This document shows positions 32,316-44,845 of a stretch of 64,000 bases of DNA, piece after piece (within the stretch, counting starts at the first letter, position 1; each line of letters starts with the position of its first letter). Below the pieces are notes generated by a model. It did no database searches, was not told the DNA's origin, and worked only from the letters and a program-made list of their open reading frames with translations. This stretch comes from Neodontobutis hainanensis (Eukaryota > Chordata > Actinopteri > Gobiiformes > Odontobutidae). The position numbers were made by a program, and so were the translations under genes. The DNA lies in assembly GCA_024349245.1 (NCBI GenBank), contig JALDNG010000547.1, positions 59,895 through 123,894 of the forward strand. Reading direction: 5' to 3'.

Positions 32316-34190
32316 GTCAGTCACTGGTCCTTCTCTTCTTTTCTCTGACTCTTGGGTTTGAACAAACAGCTCATAAAGTCCCACTGTATCATGTTTATGA
32401 GAGGGATGCTTGGCCAAAAAACAAATGATAAGTCTTCAGTAAATCAGTGTCAGTCTTTTTCCAATCCACCGAGCTCAGAAATAGTGTGCTGTACTTTCTC
32501 CTCTTTTTTTGATCCATAAAAGTCCAGAGCTTTTCTTTGAACCAGATCACTTTAAAAAGTCATATTTTCATTTACATCTGAATGTAAAAGAAAATGTGTC
32601 TTGGACAAATGTAAAAGAAGAAAGTGTTTGATGGAGGCAGACTTTGGACTTTTACAAACTGTGTTATTTTCCTGAAATATTGAGCTGTGTCTCGTCCTGA
32701 GACACGTCAGATCTTTGAGGATTTTATGAAAGCATTAGAACAGCACACGAGGAAATGAAAGTATAAAACTGATAACTCCACAAATGTAGAGAGACTCGTG
32801 CAGGGAATGTGTGAGTTTTCTCTTTTTTCTGCTTCTTTTACAAAGTTCACATCAAGTGTCATTTTGTTCCGAGTCTCAAACCTTCTTAAATCGAGCTGTG
32901 CCTCATTTAAATACTCTCCTCCACAGTTTATTTCTCTTTTATTGTGAAACAGGAACTCCCAAAAACATGGTCAGTGAGACAGTCCCAGGGTTAAACTGTG
33001 AAAGCACCATTTCTGCATCAAAAACATCTTTTGTGATGCTGCATCACTTCAGTCGATCTGAGCCTGTAACTGGAGCCAGTCTCAACATTTACAATAAAAA
33101 CACATCTTTAGAGCCTTTTCCTTTGAAGTGGAACTTTACAGATAAATAGTTTGCCCTGTTTCTGCTGTAAACTCATGTAAATCACTGAAACAGAGGTCAA
33201 ACTAGATTAGACAAAAGAGGATAGTTGGTGCTACATTTATCGACCGACATAAGGCCATAAGCTTTCAAAGTCCAGTCTGTCAGACAACACACTTTAAATG
33301 TATTTATCTGAAGATGAGCAGCGTGTGAGGCTCAGGAACAAGGACAGATGTTACAGACTGGTTCTAATGTCACTTTAAACATCAGCACAACTGCAGAAAA
33401 AACAACACACTGTCTGAAGCACTGCACATTATGGGATGTGTCATAGTTTTGTGACTGAACAGCTGCAGGGATTATGTGGGTCACTGAGTTTGGTGTCAAT
33501 CATTTCCAAATGGTTTATGTGCCACTGTTTTTGTTCTTTCAATCTTTTAAACTTGATTTATTTCTGTAGCTCTGCTCTCGTCTCGTGTCTCAGCCACAGT
33601 CGGCCACAGGACGGGCTTAAACACACACACCCCAACCTCACAGAGGACCACTGTCTGTGTCACTTGTTCTATTTTCTTTTGTTTTTGTCAGTGTCTTTGT
33701 AAAATGCACAAGGTTGCTGAAATGAATGAAGCATAAATGTGAAATGAGTGAAAAGAGAGGACAGTAATAAGCCTCACTTTGGCTCCTGCTCATGGAGCAT
33801 TCATCCAAACACATTTAAAAATGCCTTCATGTTTACAGCATGTTACAAAGGACCTTCTGCTGAACTCTGAAGTGTTTTAGACTGAGAGCGCTGTAAATGT
33901 GGGGCTTCAGTCACAATTATATATTTTACAAGACTTTATGAAGCTTTTTGTCTGATTTTTCAACAGATGTGAGATATTTAGTGTTTTTAATATTTAGTTT
34001 AGTGTAAGGAGCTTTGACAAAGAAGAAAAGGTTGGGACAATAATGAAAAACAGTCAAATATGTTTGTATCAGTTGCAGCTGGAGATAGTTTTAAACTTTG
34101 AATTTAAAGTGAATAAATGTAGTTCTGTGATCTGGACGACTGAGAACCTTTACATCTCTAATGTTTGACTTAATGTTACTGTGTTTACAG

Positions 34191-34364
34191 ACTTTATGAT
34201 TGTGGACTCTCAAAGATTCACTGTGAAGTTCTGTCGTCGGCTCTGAAGTCCAGTCACTCTCACCTGAGAGAACTAGACCTGAGTCGAAACCATGAAATAA
34301 AGTCAGGATTGAAGGAGTTGTGTGAAGGACTATTGAGTCCAAACTGTCGACTGGAGACTCTGAG
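34191..34364 (+). pseudogene. NLR B LRR exon 3
   Basis: 174 nt, open: LYDCGLSKIHCEV, LDLSRNHEIKSGLK, CRLETLR. Intact on its own, but part of a disrupted gene. Confidence 0.8.
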
Positions 34365-35850
34365 GTCAGTCACTGGTCCTTCTCTTCTTTTCTCTGACTC
34401 TTGGGTTTGAACAAACAGCTCATAAAGTCACACTGTATCATGTTTATGAGAGGGATGCTTGGCCAAAGAACAAATGAAAAGTCTTCAGTAAATCAGTGTC
34501 AGTCTTTTTCCAATCCACCGAGCTCAGAAATAATGTGTTGTACTTTCTCCTCTTTTTTTGATTCATAAAAGTCCAGAGCTTCTCTTTGAACCAGATCACT
34601 TTAAAAAGTCATATTTTCATTTACATCTGAATGTAAAAGAAAATGTGTCTTGGACAAATGTAAAAGAAGAAAGTGTTTGATGGAGGCAGACTTTGGACTT
34701 TTACAAACTGTGTTATTTTCCTGAAAAACTGAGCTGTGTCTCGTCCTGAGACACGTCAGAGCTTTGAGGATTTTATGAAAGTATTAGAACAACACACGAG
34801 GAAATGAAAGTATAAAACTGATAACTCCACAAATGTAGAGATAATCGTGCAGGGGATGTGTGAGTTTTCTCTTTTTTTTGCTTCTTTTACAAAGTTCACA
34901 TCAAGTGTCATTTTGTATCGAGTCTCAAACCTTCTTAAATTGAGCTGTGCCTCATTTAAATACTCTCCTCCACAGTTTATTTCTCTTTTATTGTGAAACA
35001 GGAACTCCCAAAAACATGGTCAGTGAGACCCAGGGTTAAACTGTGAAAGCACCATTTCTGCATCAAAAACATCTTTTGTGATGCTGCATCACTTCAGTCG
35101 ATCTGAGCCTGTAACTGGAGCCAGTCTCAACATTTACAATAAAAACACATCTTTAGAGCCTTTTCTTTTGAAGTGTACCTTTACAGATAAATAGTTGGCC
35201 CATGTTACAGACTGGTTCTAATGTCACTTTAAACATCAGCACAACTGCAGAAAAAACACACTGTCTGAAACACTGCACATTATGGGATGTGTCATAGTTT
35301 TGTGACTGAACAGCTGCAGGGATTTTGTGGGTCACTGAGTTTGGTGTCAATCATTTCCAGATGGTTTAAGTGCCACTGTTTTTGTTCTTTCAATCTTTTA
35401 AACTTGATTTATTTCTGTAGCTCTGCTCTCGTCTCGTGTCTCAGCCACAGTCGTCCACAGGACACACACACCCCAACCTCACAGAGGACCACTGTCTGTG
35501 TCACTCTTTCTTTTTCTTTTGTTTTTGTCAGTGTCTTTGTAAAATGCACAATGTTGCTGAAATGAATGAAGCATAAATGTGAAATGAGTGAAAAGAGAGG
35601 ACAGTAATAAGCCTCACTTTGGCTCCTGCTCATGGAGCATTCATCCAAACACATTTAAAAGCCCTTCATGTTTACAGCATGTTACAAAAGGACCTTCTGC
35701 TGAGCTCTGAAGTGTTTTAGACTGAGAGCTCTGTAAATGTGGGGCTTCAGTCACAATTATATTTTTACAAGACTTTATGAAGCTTTTTGTCTGATTTTTC
35801 AACAGATGTGAGATATTTAATGTTTTTAGTAATTAGTTTAGTGTAAGGAG

Positions 35851-36396
35851 CATGCATGGCATGGAAGTGGGGTGCTGCAGCACTCTAGTGAAGAGAGGGA
35901 GATAAAAAAGAAAAAAAAACTGTTCAATAAACAAATTGCTTAAATAGTCAGAAATTATTTCCTTGTGGTGTGCGTAAAAGATTTTGGAGTTAATAGCGTT
36001 ATGTGACATAAACGTGCAGTGACTCAATCCAGCTGACCAAATCAATTGCATTGTTTTGTTGTAATATTATTTGTTGTATCTAAATAAGTTGCATGTATGT
36101 AAAGGCTATCTGAAATTGTAATGAAAGTAATTATTTAGTTTTCTCTCGATTATTAAACTATTATTTCTGATTCTGCTTCTGCTTCAGATTAATAGCGCAT
36201 TGCGCATATCTGAGAACTGATGTCTGTGTGTTTCAGACCTTGGCTGGCTGTGCACTGAAGTGTATATGACAATAAAGTAGTAAATCTCAATGTATTTATT
36301 TTTGAAATGTATTTTAAATAGGCTCATAGGTATTTTTGTCAAAAAAAAAAAAGAATTCACTGCACCCCTTGTTCATAATTACTACCCGCGGCCCTG
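35851..36396 (-). mobile_element. hAT-like non-autonomous element in NLR B intron
   Basis: 546-bp insertion in otherwise duplicated intron sequence, flanked by an 8-bp duplication gtaaggag/gtaaggac (35843-35850 and 36397-36404). An 8-bp duplication is typical of hAT. The right end, in complement, begins CAGGGCCGCGGGTAG. Shared ggggtgc...gcag sequence near both ends suggests weak inverted termini. No transposase. Confidence 0.65.
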
Positions 36397-36580
36397 GTAA
36401 GGACCTTTGACAAAGAAGAAAAGGTTGGGACAATAATAAAAACAGTCAAGTATGTTTATCTGTTGCAGCTGGAGATAGTTTTAAATTTTGAATTAAAAGT
36501 GAATAAATGTAGTTCTGTCACCTGGACGACTGAGAACCTTTACATCTCTAATGTTTGACTTAATGTTACTGTGTTTACAG

Positions 36581-36754
36581 ACTTATTGATTGTGAACTCT
36601 CAAAGATTCACTGTGAAGTTCTGTCGTCGGCTCTGAAGTCCAGTCCCTCTCACCTGAGAGAACTAGACCTGAGTGAGAACAAACAAATAAAGTCAGGAAT
36701 GAAGGAGTTGTGTGAAGGACTAGCGAGTCCAAACTGTCGACTGGAGATTCTGAG
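36581..36754 (+). pseudogene. NLR B LRR exon 4
   Basis: 174 nt, open: LIDCELSKIHCEV, LDLSENKQIKSGMK, CRLEILR. Splice borders intact. Confidence 0.8.
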
Positions 36755-38300
36755 GTCAGTCACTGGTCCTTCTCTTCTTTTCTCTGACTCTTGGGTTTGA
36801 ACAAACAGCTCATAAAGTCACACTGTATCATGTTTATGAGAGGGATGCTTGGACAAAGAACAAATGAAAAGTCTTCAGTAAATCAGCTCAAATGATGTGT
36901 TCAAGATACTACCTTCAGCAGTTAATTATTGAGAGTAAGTTTTTATAAAATCATATAAATGTTAAATAATGTAGACAAAGTCTAGTTTATAAAGAGTGCA
37001 GAGCCATTATGAAGAGTAAATATTAGGACTTGTAGAACCTGATATAGTGTGGCTGGTTCTATTAAGTGTCTTGTTCTGAAGATGAAGTATAAAACACAGA
37101 TCCTGAGGTGTGGCAGACATGAGCTTTATTTTCAGGAGCTGCAGGTGAAGCTGCTCCAGGTTCTTCTTTGTCACAGTCACAGGTTTGACACAGGTCTAAT
37201 CTTCATGTAACGGCTCCACAGTGGTTCACAGGACGTCTTGCTCTTCCTCACAGGACGTCCTGCTCTTCCTCACAGCCCACACAGACACGGACAAAAACAA
37301 TACAGTTAATAATGATGCAATTTCAATATTAATGCTTCTGGCTTTGAAACGTATTGAAAATCCTGCTGCTTTTTTGATTTTAGTTCTGTTTTTAACGTCA
37401 TCCAACCAAACATTCTTCTGAATAAATTAGTTTAGCTGAATGTGAAGCCTTTTTTTAATCAAATGGTATAAAAAACCCGTCAAACACGGAAAATATTAGG
37501 TTAACGCGACCTCTGAACACAGATTATAATAAGAACAAAAGATTTGGCCTTGGCCCAATTCCCTAAATATTCTGTTTATGAATAAAGCCTGCTGCTCATG
37601 TGCCACAATATTACTCTGTCCTGCTCACTGGACAAAATATCTACCATCAAACATGTTTTTGACATGAGAGCTTTTAGTTTTTGATTTGTTTTACTCAAAC
37701 CTCTAAACTCCTGGTGTCTGTGTGAGTATTACTCTTTTCCTCTGAGCAGCTCTGCTACTCTCCACAGATACATAGCCTACATAGTCCACTTATTCTCATG
37801 TGTGAGATCAATATTTTCCTCTCGTGGCCTGTTCCATAAATGTGACACGAGAAGCAGAAACATGCCGAAGCACAGAGTGTTCCAGCCAAGATCTAGTGCC
37901 GTATCAGGCCTGGGTTAAATGAACATAAATAGAGCTGAAAGGACGTTTGGGAGAACTAGCTAACACTGGTGCTGTGTAGACGACTAACGGCAGGATCTGT
38001 GGATGAAACAACCACAGGATGGTTCTGTTTCGGGGGAAAGGGTTTGGCGGGAGTGGGACTAGCAGAGAGAACGTCGGCAGAGCCGGAGCGGACAGAGGAC
38101 AGACAAATAACTTTCTCACTTCTCACTGCTTTCACACATTTTGCAGAACTGGGACCAATGAGCTTCCACTATATTTACAATCATTGGTGTGACCTGAAGA
38201 CGTGAAAACCTCCAACAAATGAAATAAAGACTTTGTATTCTTTATAACTGAGTGTCTTGATTATTATTGGATTAACCTCCAACATTTATTCATTTTTCAG
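36755..38300. other. NLR B last large intron
   Basis: Matches the A intron, but 37225-37500 is specific to B and begins with a short duplicated run (caggacgtc.tgctcttcctca, twice at 37228-37275). No gene seen. Confidence 0.5.
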
Positions 38301-38471
38301 ATTGAACTGTTGCAGTATATCAAAGTCCAGCTGTTCTTCTCTGGCCTCAGCTCTGTCCAACCCCTCACATCTGAGAGAACTGGATCTGACCTGGAACAAA
38401 CTGAAGGAGTCAGATGTTCAGGAGCTGCTTGAACTCCAACAGAGTCCTCACTGTCGACTGGAGACTCTGAA
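38301..38471 (+). pseudogene. NLR B terminal LRR exon
   Basis: 171 nt, one codon (aag) shorter than in A, open. LNCCSISKSSC and LDLTWNKLKESD replace the A residues at the exposed LRR positions, while the flanking nucleotides are identical. Confidence 0.8.
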
Positions 38472-39031
38472 GTGAGTAGATGCTGTAGTGAACAGAGGCC
38501 AATCAGAGCCTCGTCTGATTCTCTGTAAAATCTATAAAAGTGTCTCTGGAGACAAAGCTCTGCTGAATCCACAGAAACTGCACAGAGCTTTCCTTTCCTC
38601 TGATGCAGACAGAACAGACCAGGGCCAGACCAAAGGGTCACTTTTATCAAACTGTCCCAGAGTTCAGGCGTCCCGGAGCAGGTTTAGTGGCACGAGGTTG
38701 ATCTGGAGCAGTAACACTGATCCTAACTCTTGAACCACTCCAAGGGTTTGGATCAGTGTGAAGGCTTATAGTTGTGATAAAGTCCTATTCAAACAGAAAA
38801 CATGACAGTCTTTCTTCTCAACAGCTGTTTGTGCTTTTAAACAGAGTCAGTGTCGTTGGGCTCTGGCTTCATCAATTTAAACATTGTATTTATCGTCTTC
38901 ACTGCATTAAACACAAGCACAACCTGTGCCTCAAATATTGAGTCCCGACCAGAACTGTCTCCAATAAATATAATCATTTTGTCTCAGCTCCAGAAGAAAT
39001 GTCAACACTCTGTTCTCGCTTGTCTTTTCAG

Positions 39032-39041
39032 CTGGAGTTAA
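39032..39041 (+). pseudogene. NLR B last exon with stop
   Basis: Acceptor gtcttttcag, then c tgg agt taa, completing the split codon as Asn-Trp-Ser-stop. Same structure as the last exon of A. Confidence 0.65.
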
Positions 39042-39324
39042 CCAGACCAGGACCAGGACCAGGTCCAGACCAGACCAGGACCAGCTATACACTTGTAAAA
39101 CAACAGCAGCAGTCACAGTTACCTAGAAAAGATGTTCCTGTTTTTAAAGGTGACCCCTGACCTTTACAGCCTTCATCAGAGCGTTTGAACTCACTATTGA
39201 ATTAAAAAAGGACAAACGACTCCTGGAAAAACATTTTGGAGACGAGCAGGTGATCACAAGTCTTTAAGAATCTAGGACTCATCCTGGACTCAGACTTGAA
39301 TTTATTACATCATCAGCATTTTAT

Positions 39325-40830
39325 CTCCTTCAAAACATTTCCAAAGTCAAAGGGATAATGTCTAAAGCAGACTTAGAGAGACTTATCCAGGCTTTTACCT
39401 CCAGCAGGTTAGAGTCAAGTCCATTTAATTTATTCCAGATTTCTTTTGAGCGATTGCAGTCTAAAAACAAATGTGTGTGGCTCTGGTCCTCAGAACAGTT
39501 TTGGTGGTTACAGAACAACTCCATGAAACAGTGGCTCTGACCTGGAGTCTGGTCACTGATATAAGCCTCTTATATCTCCAAGACTTTCATCAGAGTCTTT
39601 ACAATCCAGGAGCTTTATCAGAGCTGGACATTCATCGTCATTTAAATATTTATACAAGACAAAACCACCGAGAACTATGTCTTTAAGTTTGTTAAAAAGC
39701 CTTTTTGATGTTAAACCGTTCCAATCCAGGACATATTTATGAGTAAAATCACAAACAACACTTTAAACTCGGGTCCTGACGTCCCACTCTCTTCCTCCAA
39801 CACTTTCTGTCTCTCGCCCAACGAGCATTTCTTATAAACCTTAAAGATGTGTTTTTCTAAAGGCTCTCATTGATCGTAGGCTTAAATCTAAGAGTCAGAG
39901 TCTGTGGATGTGCAGCGAGGACCAGTCGACCAGAGAGGACAGGGTGCAATGGTGAGTCAGAGATCTGCTCCTGGAATGAATCTCAGAGCTCCATGAGAGA
40001 CAGCGTCCAGCTCGTGTAAAGAGCTGCAGAGGCCTTCACAAACACAAGGTCACCAAAGTCTAGACGAGGCCAGAAGGTGGACGCAACCAGACGTTTCCTG
40101 GATTTAAATCAAAACTATTAGAAACTCAGTAGTTTCATGTGAAGGTGGGAAGAGTTCAGCCAGAAAAATAAGTTTTTATCAAATAAAGGTTTGGTTATAT
40201 TTATCCTAAAGTTGTATTTACTTTTCTTGTTTTTCCATTCACATATTTCTTCTTTAACTTCTTCACATTTCATTTCCCAGTTTCTGTTCTTACACATGTT
40301 CTTACAAATGACCAAAGCAAGGACTCTTATTCCATCTTGGATTTCAGTGTTGATAGTTTTTTATTATTTTCTCTGATCCAGACTCCTTCTGATTTATTCT
40401 GATTTAAAACAGCACCAGAGGCTTTTTCAGATCTTTTAAGGCGGTCCTTTAAAAACTCATTTGAGTTTGTTCTCTTCTAATCACAGTGAGCTGGTCTGCG
40501 TAGGCTAGAGCTGACACTTTCTGCTGAAGGCCAACAGTGGAAGCAGAAATACACAGGTCTTTGTTAAAGGAGGAAATGAAGGGACTAAGTGCAGTAACAT
40601 AAAGTGCTGCACTGAGGGACAACCCTGTTGGACTCTCAGTTAATCCACCGTTAACATTTAACACACGTTTGATTCAATTAAAGACATTTGATCATATTTA
40701 TAAAAGGTTCAGGAAACACATATTTAGACATAAATAATCACAGGACACTTAATCTAAGGCTTTCTTTTGGTCACGACTGACAATATAAAGGTTTTGTTCT
40801 TCTTTTGTTTTATATATTATTACTCTAAAA
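39325..40830 (-). mobile_element. Relic L1-like LINE, unit B copy
   Basis: Duplicate of the 13990-15480 relic. The frame at 40449-40664 shows the RT core remnant best (LSAALYVTALSPFI, then VSALAYADQLTVI, where the usual YADD is changed). The zinc-knuckle-like piece is at 39330-39524. Confidence 0.6.
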
Positions 40831-41577
40831 GGTCACAGATTGTCCACATGACCTTTGACCTCACAGGTTTGTTCAGTATCTATAATATCATCAAATATAT
40901 CATTCTTTCTGTTCATTATTATCTTCGACTTCAGACTTCACTCTTTTAGTCAAAATGTTCTGTTTAAAATGAAAGTCAAAGAATGGATTCTTCTTTTATT
41001 TTTAATGAAATAAATATCATCTTTGTCAGTGTTTTATTGTCAGTATTCATTAAAGTTTAGTGTCTATCATTATTAATAACACTTTTTTATAAAGTCAGCT
41101 CATTGAACTTCATCTAAATTTGCTCAAGGGCACGCTGGTTTGTTGTTTGTTGTTTACTGCGACTGAAACTGCTGGGATTTGAATGATACGCCCCAAATAT
41201 TCATTGTTCAGCAGGACTCGCCCAAAGAGTTAAAAAAACACAGAAAAAAGACTATTCCTTGAAGAAAAAATGAAAGAAACAAATGAAAGGAGACATATTT
41301 GATGTGTAAGTGTTAAGTTTACAGGACATGCTGCCATAACACCTCAAACAGATGAAGACTTAGTTTAAACCTTTAAGCCTCTTTAAAATCGACACTCTTT
41401 ACTCTTAGGTCTAAACGTGTTCTTCAATAAAAGTCTTATAAAAGTGTAATATATAACATTCATGCATTAGATCTTTTCATCAACTTCAGACATAACTCTT
41501 ATTATTTCTGGAGCAATGGGACTTTATAAAGGGTTGGGACAGGAGCACAGCTAAGGTCCAATCATCAGTGGGACGTC

Positions 41578-41594
41578 CAACAGCAGGGGGCACA
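41578..41594 (+). promoter_or_regulatory. CTCF-like motif, unit B copy
   Basis: Same motif as at 16238-16254 in unit A. Motif match only. Confidence 0.3.
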
Positions 41595-42433
41595 TCTGCA
41601 ACAGTCTCCACTCCCCAGAGGAGTGAGGGACACAAGACTTCAGCAGAAATATAAAGTCTCGAGTCATAAGAGTCAAGTCAGACAGAGCCGAGGATAGAAG
41701 CTCAGTGTCATACTTCCACAGCGTCGGCCTAAAGCAGCTCATCTCATCTGGACGTCCTGACCACAAGCCTTTTCAAACACCAGCAGAAAAGAAAAGAGAC
41801 TTTTGTGTGACATTAGTGTTCTTTGACTTTATTAAAGCTGTTGTCTCAGTGAGGACTGTTGGACTGTGTGGACTAAACGTGTCTCCTCAGTCCCAGACCT
41901 TTGCAGACTGTTATAAAAAGAAGAGGCGATGCCACACAGAGGGAAACATGGCCTTGTCACATTGTGTTCATGAAATTTAAAATATATCTGTTTCCCTTAA
42001 AATGATGGATGTTCTCATTTGAAACCTTTGATATGTCATCTATAATGTATTCTGAATAAACTTGTGCTCCTGGGCCTGATCCTCTCTGTTAGTGTTGATC
42101 CATGAGTTCAAGTCAGATCCTGGTTCTTTCTGGTTTCTGACTGAACTCTAGAGTCTCCTTCACATCTGACACATCTTCTGTTAGAGCTGTCATTGACTGA
42201 GAGCTGCACTACACGTCCCTCCCATGAAAACAAAAGAGTCAAATAGAAAAGAAGACTGAGCTTTAGAGGAACAGAGCAGAGGAATAAAAGGGATGTCCAC
42301 TGTGTCAGGATTACTACACTGTACAGATGAATAAATGTGGAGCTGTGGACACACACACATCCTCACACCTGAGAGCAACACTGCACCTGTTTGGAAAAGC
42401 TCCAGTTATGTGTCTTACCTTCAAATAAAGGAC

Positions 42434-43610
42434 GTTCAAAGTCAACTTAAACCTCTTCAGATCTGGATAAAACCTGTTCAAATCCAACTAAAACCTGTTC
42501 AAATCCAACTTAAACCTCTTCAGATCTGGATAAAACCTGTTCAAATCCAACTTAAACCTCTTCAGATCTGGATAAAACCTGTTCAAGTCCAACTAAAACC
42601 TGTTCAAATCCAATTTAAACCTGTTCAAATCCAACTTAAACCTGTTCAAATCCAACTTAAACCTGTTTAAATCCAACTAAAACCTGTTCAAATCCAACCA
42701 AAACCTGTTCAAATCCAACTTAAACCTGTTCAAATCCAACTTAAACCTGTTTAAATCCAACTAAAACCTGTTCAAATCCAACTTAAACCTGTTCAAATCC
42801 AACTTAAACCTGTTCAAATCCAACTAAAACCTGTTCAAATCCAACTTAAACCTGTTCAAATCCAACTAAAACATCTTCAGATCTGGATAAAACCTGTTCA
42901 AATCCAACTTAAACCTCTTCAGATCTGGACAAAACCTGTTCAAATCCAACTGAAACCTGTTCAAATCCAACTTAAACCACTTTAAATACAACTTAAACCT
43001 GTTCAAATCCAACTTAAACCTCTTCAAATAAAATTTACACTCATTGAAGTCTGGATAAAACCTGTTTAAATCCAACTTAAACCTGTTCAAATCCAACTAA
43101 AACCTGTGTAAATCCAACTTAAACCTGTTCAAATTCAACTTAAACATGTTCAAATCCAACTAAAACCTGTTCAAATCAATTTTAGACTTCTTCAAGTCTG
43201 GATAAAACTTTTTCAAATCCAACTTAAACCTGGCTAAATCTGGATAAAACCAGTTAAAATCCAACTTAAACCTGTTTAAATCCAACTAAAACCTGTTCAA
43301 ATCCAATTTACACTCATTCAAGTCTGGATAAAACTTGTTTAAATCCAACTTAAACCTGTTTAAATCCAACTTAAACCTGTTCAGATCTGGATAAAACCTG
43401 TTCAAATCCAACTTAAACCTCTTCAGATCTGGATAAAACCTGTTCAAATCCAACTTAAACCTCTTCAGATCTGGATAAAACCTGTTCAAATCCAACTTAA
43501 ACCTATTTAAATCCAACTTAAACCTGTTTAAATCCAACTTAAACCTGTTTAAATCCAACTTAAACCTGTTCAAATCCAACTTAAACCTGTTCACATCCAA
43601 TTTCCACTCA
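42434..43610. repeat. 21-bp minisatellite
   Basis: About 55 units of 21 bp in two main forms, one with caaatccaacttaaacctgtt and one with cagatctggataaaacctgtt. Inserted in unit B at the point matching 17098 in A, where there is no array. The period is a multiple of three, which explains long open frames on both strands (for example 42335-42670 + and 43286-43600 -). I do not treat these as genes. Confidence 0.9.
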
Positions 43611-43906
43611 AAACGTGAAGAATTATGAAAGTAATAATATTAAGCGTGTTCAGAGTCAAATATGAGACGATGAGGTGCTTTAAGCTTCTGTGTCTCTATT
43701 ATTACTGCAGATCCAAATAAAAGATATGAAGCCCAATAGTTGGATCAGTGCTGGTGTTTAGACTGCAGCTGTTTAAAATATCACTTGTGTTATGTCCTTC
43801 TTGAATAAAAGACAATGTGTGTAAGACGATCCAAAGAGACAGAGTCAAAGGAGTCGTGCTTCACTTTTATTTGTTTCTAAAACTCACATTTGTTTCTAAA
43901 ACTCAC

Positions 43907-43944
43907 AGTCCTCCTCCCTCCACCCGAGTGGAGGGAGGAGGACT
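43907..43944. repeat. Perfect short palindrome (17-bp arms, 4-bp loop)
   Basis: Arms agtcctcctccctccac and its exact complement around ccga. Only the right arm exists at the matching place in unit A (near 17385). A neighbouring tttgtttctaaaactcaca is also doubled here. Looks like a template-switch event. Confidence 0.85.
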
Positions 43945-44433
43945 CAACAGTTGAGCCAAACCAAAGAAGTAAATATAACTAAACAGGAACGAACTGAACG
44001 ACTCGTCTGAGAAACACAACAGGAAACAAAAGGCCTGGTCTAACTCAGCTGAAAAGTGTCTTTACTCAAAAATACAAGGATAAACCTGGTGGGACTGAAC
44101 AGAAAGGACCAGGTCTTCTCTGCACGTCACAGCAAACATCGAGAATTACAAGGATATGCTTCTTGAGATAATATTCTCTTCAAGTGAAAAGAAAAGAACA
44201 GAAAACACAAAAACAAACAGGAACCAAGGCTTCAGCTCAAAGCCAGATGAACAAAGTCATAAAAACCGAGGCTCTCGTGTGTTTTCGAGGCTCCTGCTGC
44301 AGCTGCGTCTAAAGGCTCTGGCTGTGAAGAGACGAGAAAGAGAAACCACCACAAGAGGCTTCAAACTCACAGATGGATCACTCACATCAAGTCAACACCT
44401 GTACAGTGTGCTGCAGGAACCTGAAGGTCTGAG

Positions 44434-44453
44434 GCCACAGCGCCCCCTGCAGG
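44434..44453 (-). promoter_or_regulatory. CTCF-like motif in B-specific sequence
   Basis: In complement, tgcagggggcgctgtgg, a good match to the CTCF core. Lies in about 370 bp (44106-44475) that unit A lacks. Motif match only. Confidence 0.35.
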
Positions 44454-44845
44454 ACACACAGAGCAACAACACAGAAAAGTACTAATGTTATTTTACTGTC
44501 TTTTTATTTCAAGAGTCGTCATATTTTATCACTAGTTTATATAAATCAAAGACGTAATCTTTTATCAATTAAATATGATTATTAACAGTTTGTAAGAAAC
44601 TTTATTGAGTCATAACTGAGTAGAATTCTAATTAATGAAAACAATATTATCAAGTTGTTTGTTTTATGTTATATTATTTTCAGTTTTATTTTATTTCACA
44701 GTAAAATAGTGACAAAAGAACAAAAGAAGAGTTATAATAAAGATCTGGTAAAGTCTATAAAGGCAGAGTCCAGTCTATATCCACGAAATAAAATCATACA
44801 CTTTTTCTAATGTTCAATATTAACACTGATCAGAGAAGACAATAT

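Larger units (their letters stand above)
24679..39041 (+). pseudogene. NLRC3-like NLR gene B, multiply frameshifted
   Basis: Same architecture as gene A, with coding-like exons 24679-24800, 25033-25152, 27119-27304, 27982-29721, 30148-30273, 32143-32315, 34191-34364, 36581-36754, 38301-38471 and 39032-39041. Disruptions relative to A and C: one extra base in the RING exon (27164-27165); single-base losses at about 28990, 29115, 29122 and 29237 in the FISNA-NACHT exon; one base lost in an LRR exon (about 32207). The first LRR exon is also shortened and partly replaced by intron-like sequence. Splice sites are all intact. Six or more indels make a functional product unlikely unless the assembly is poor here. 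It has more LRR exons (five) than A (three). Confidence 0.85.

Noticed and set aside
30754..33149. Recurrent intronic ORFs (MCRGCVSFLFF; MVSETVPGLN type)
   Set aside because: Present in each intron module, but some copies have a 4-bp indel (gagaccc against gagacagtccc), so no frame is kept.
42335..43600. Open frames rich in LDLNRFK or QIQLKPV
   Set aside because: Translation of the 21-bp minisatellite. The leucine pattern imitates an LRR but has no LRR consensus.
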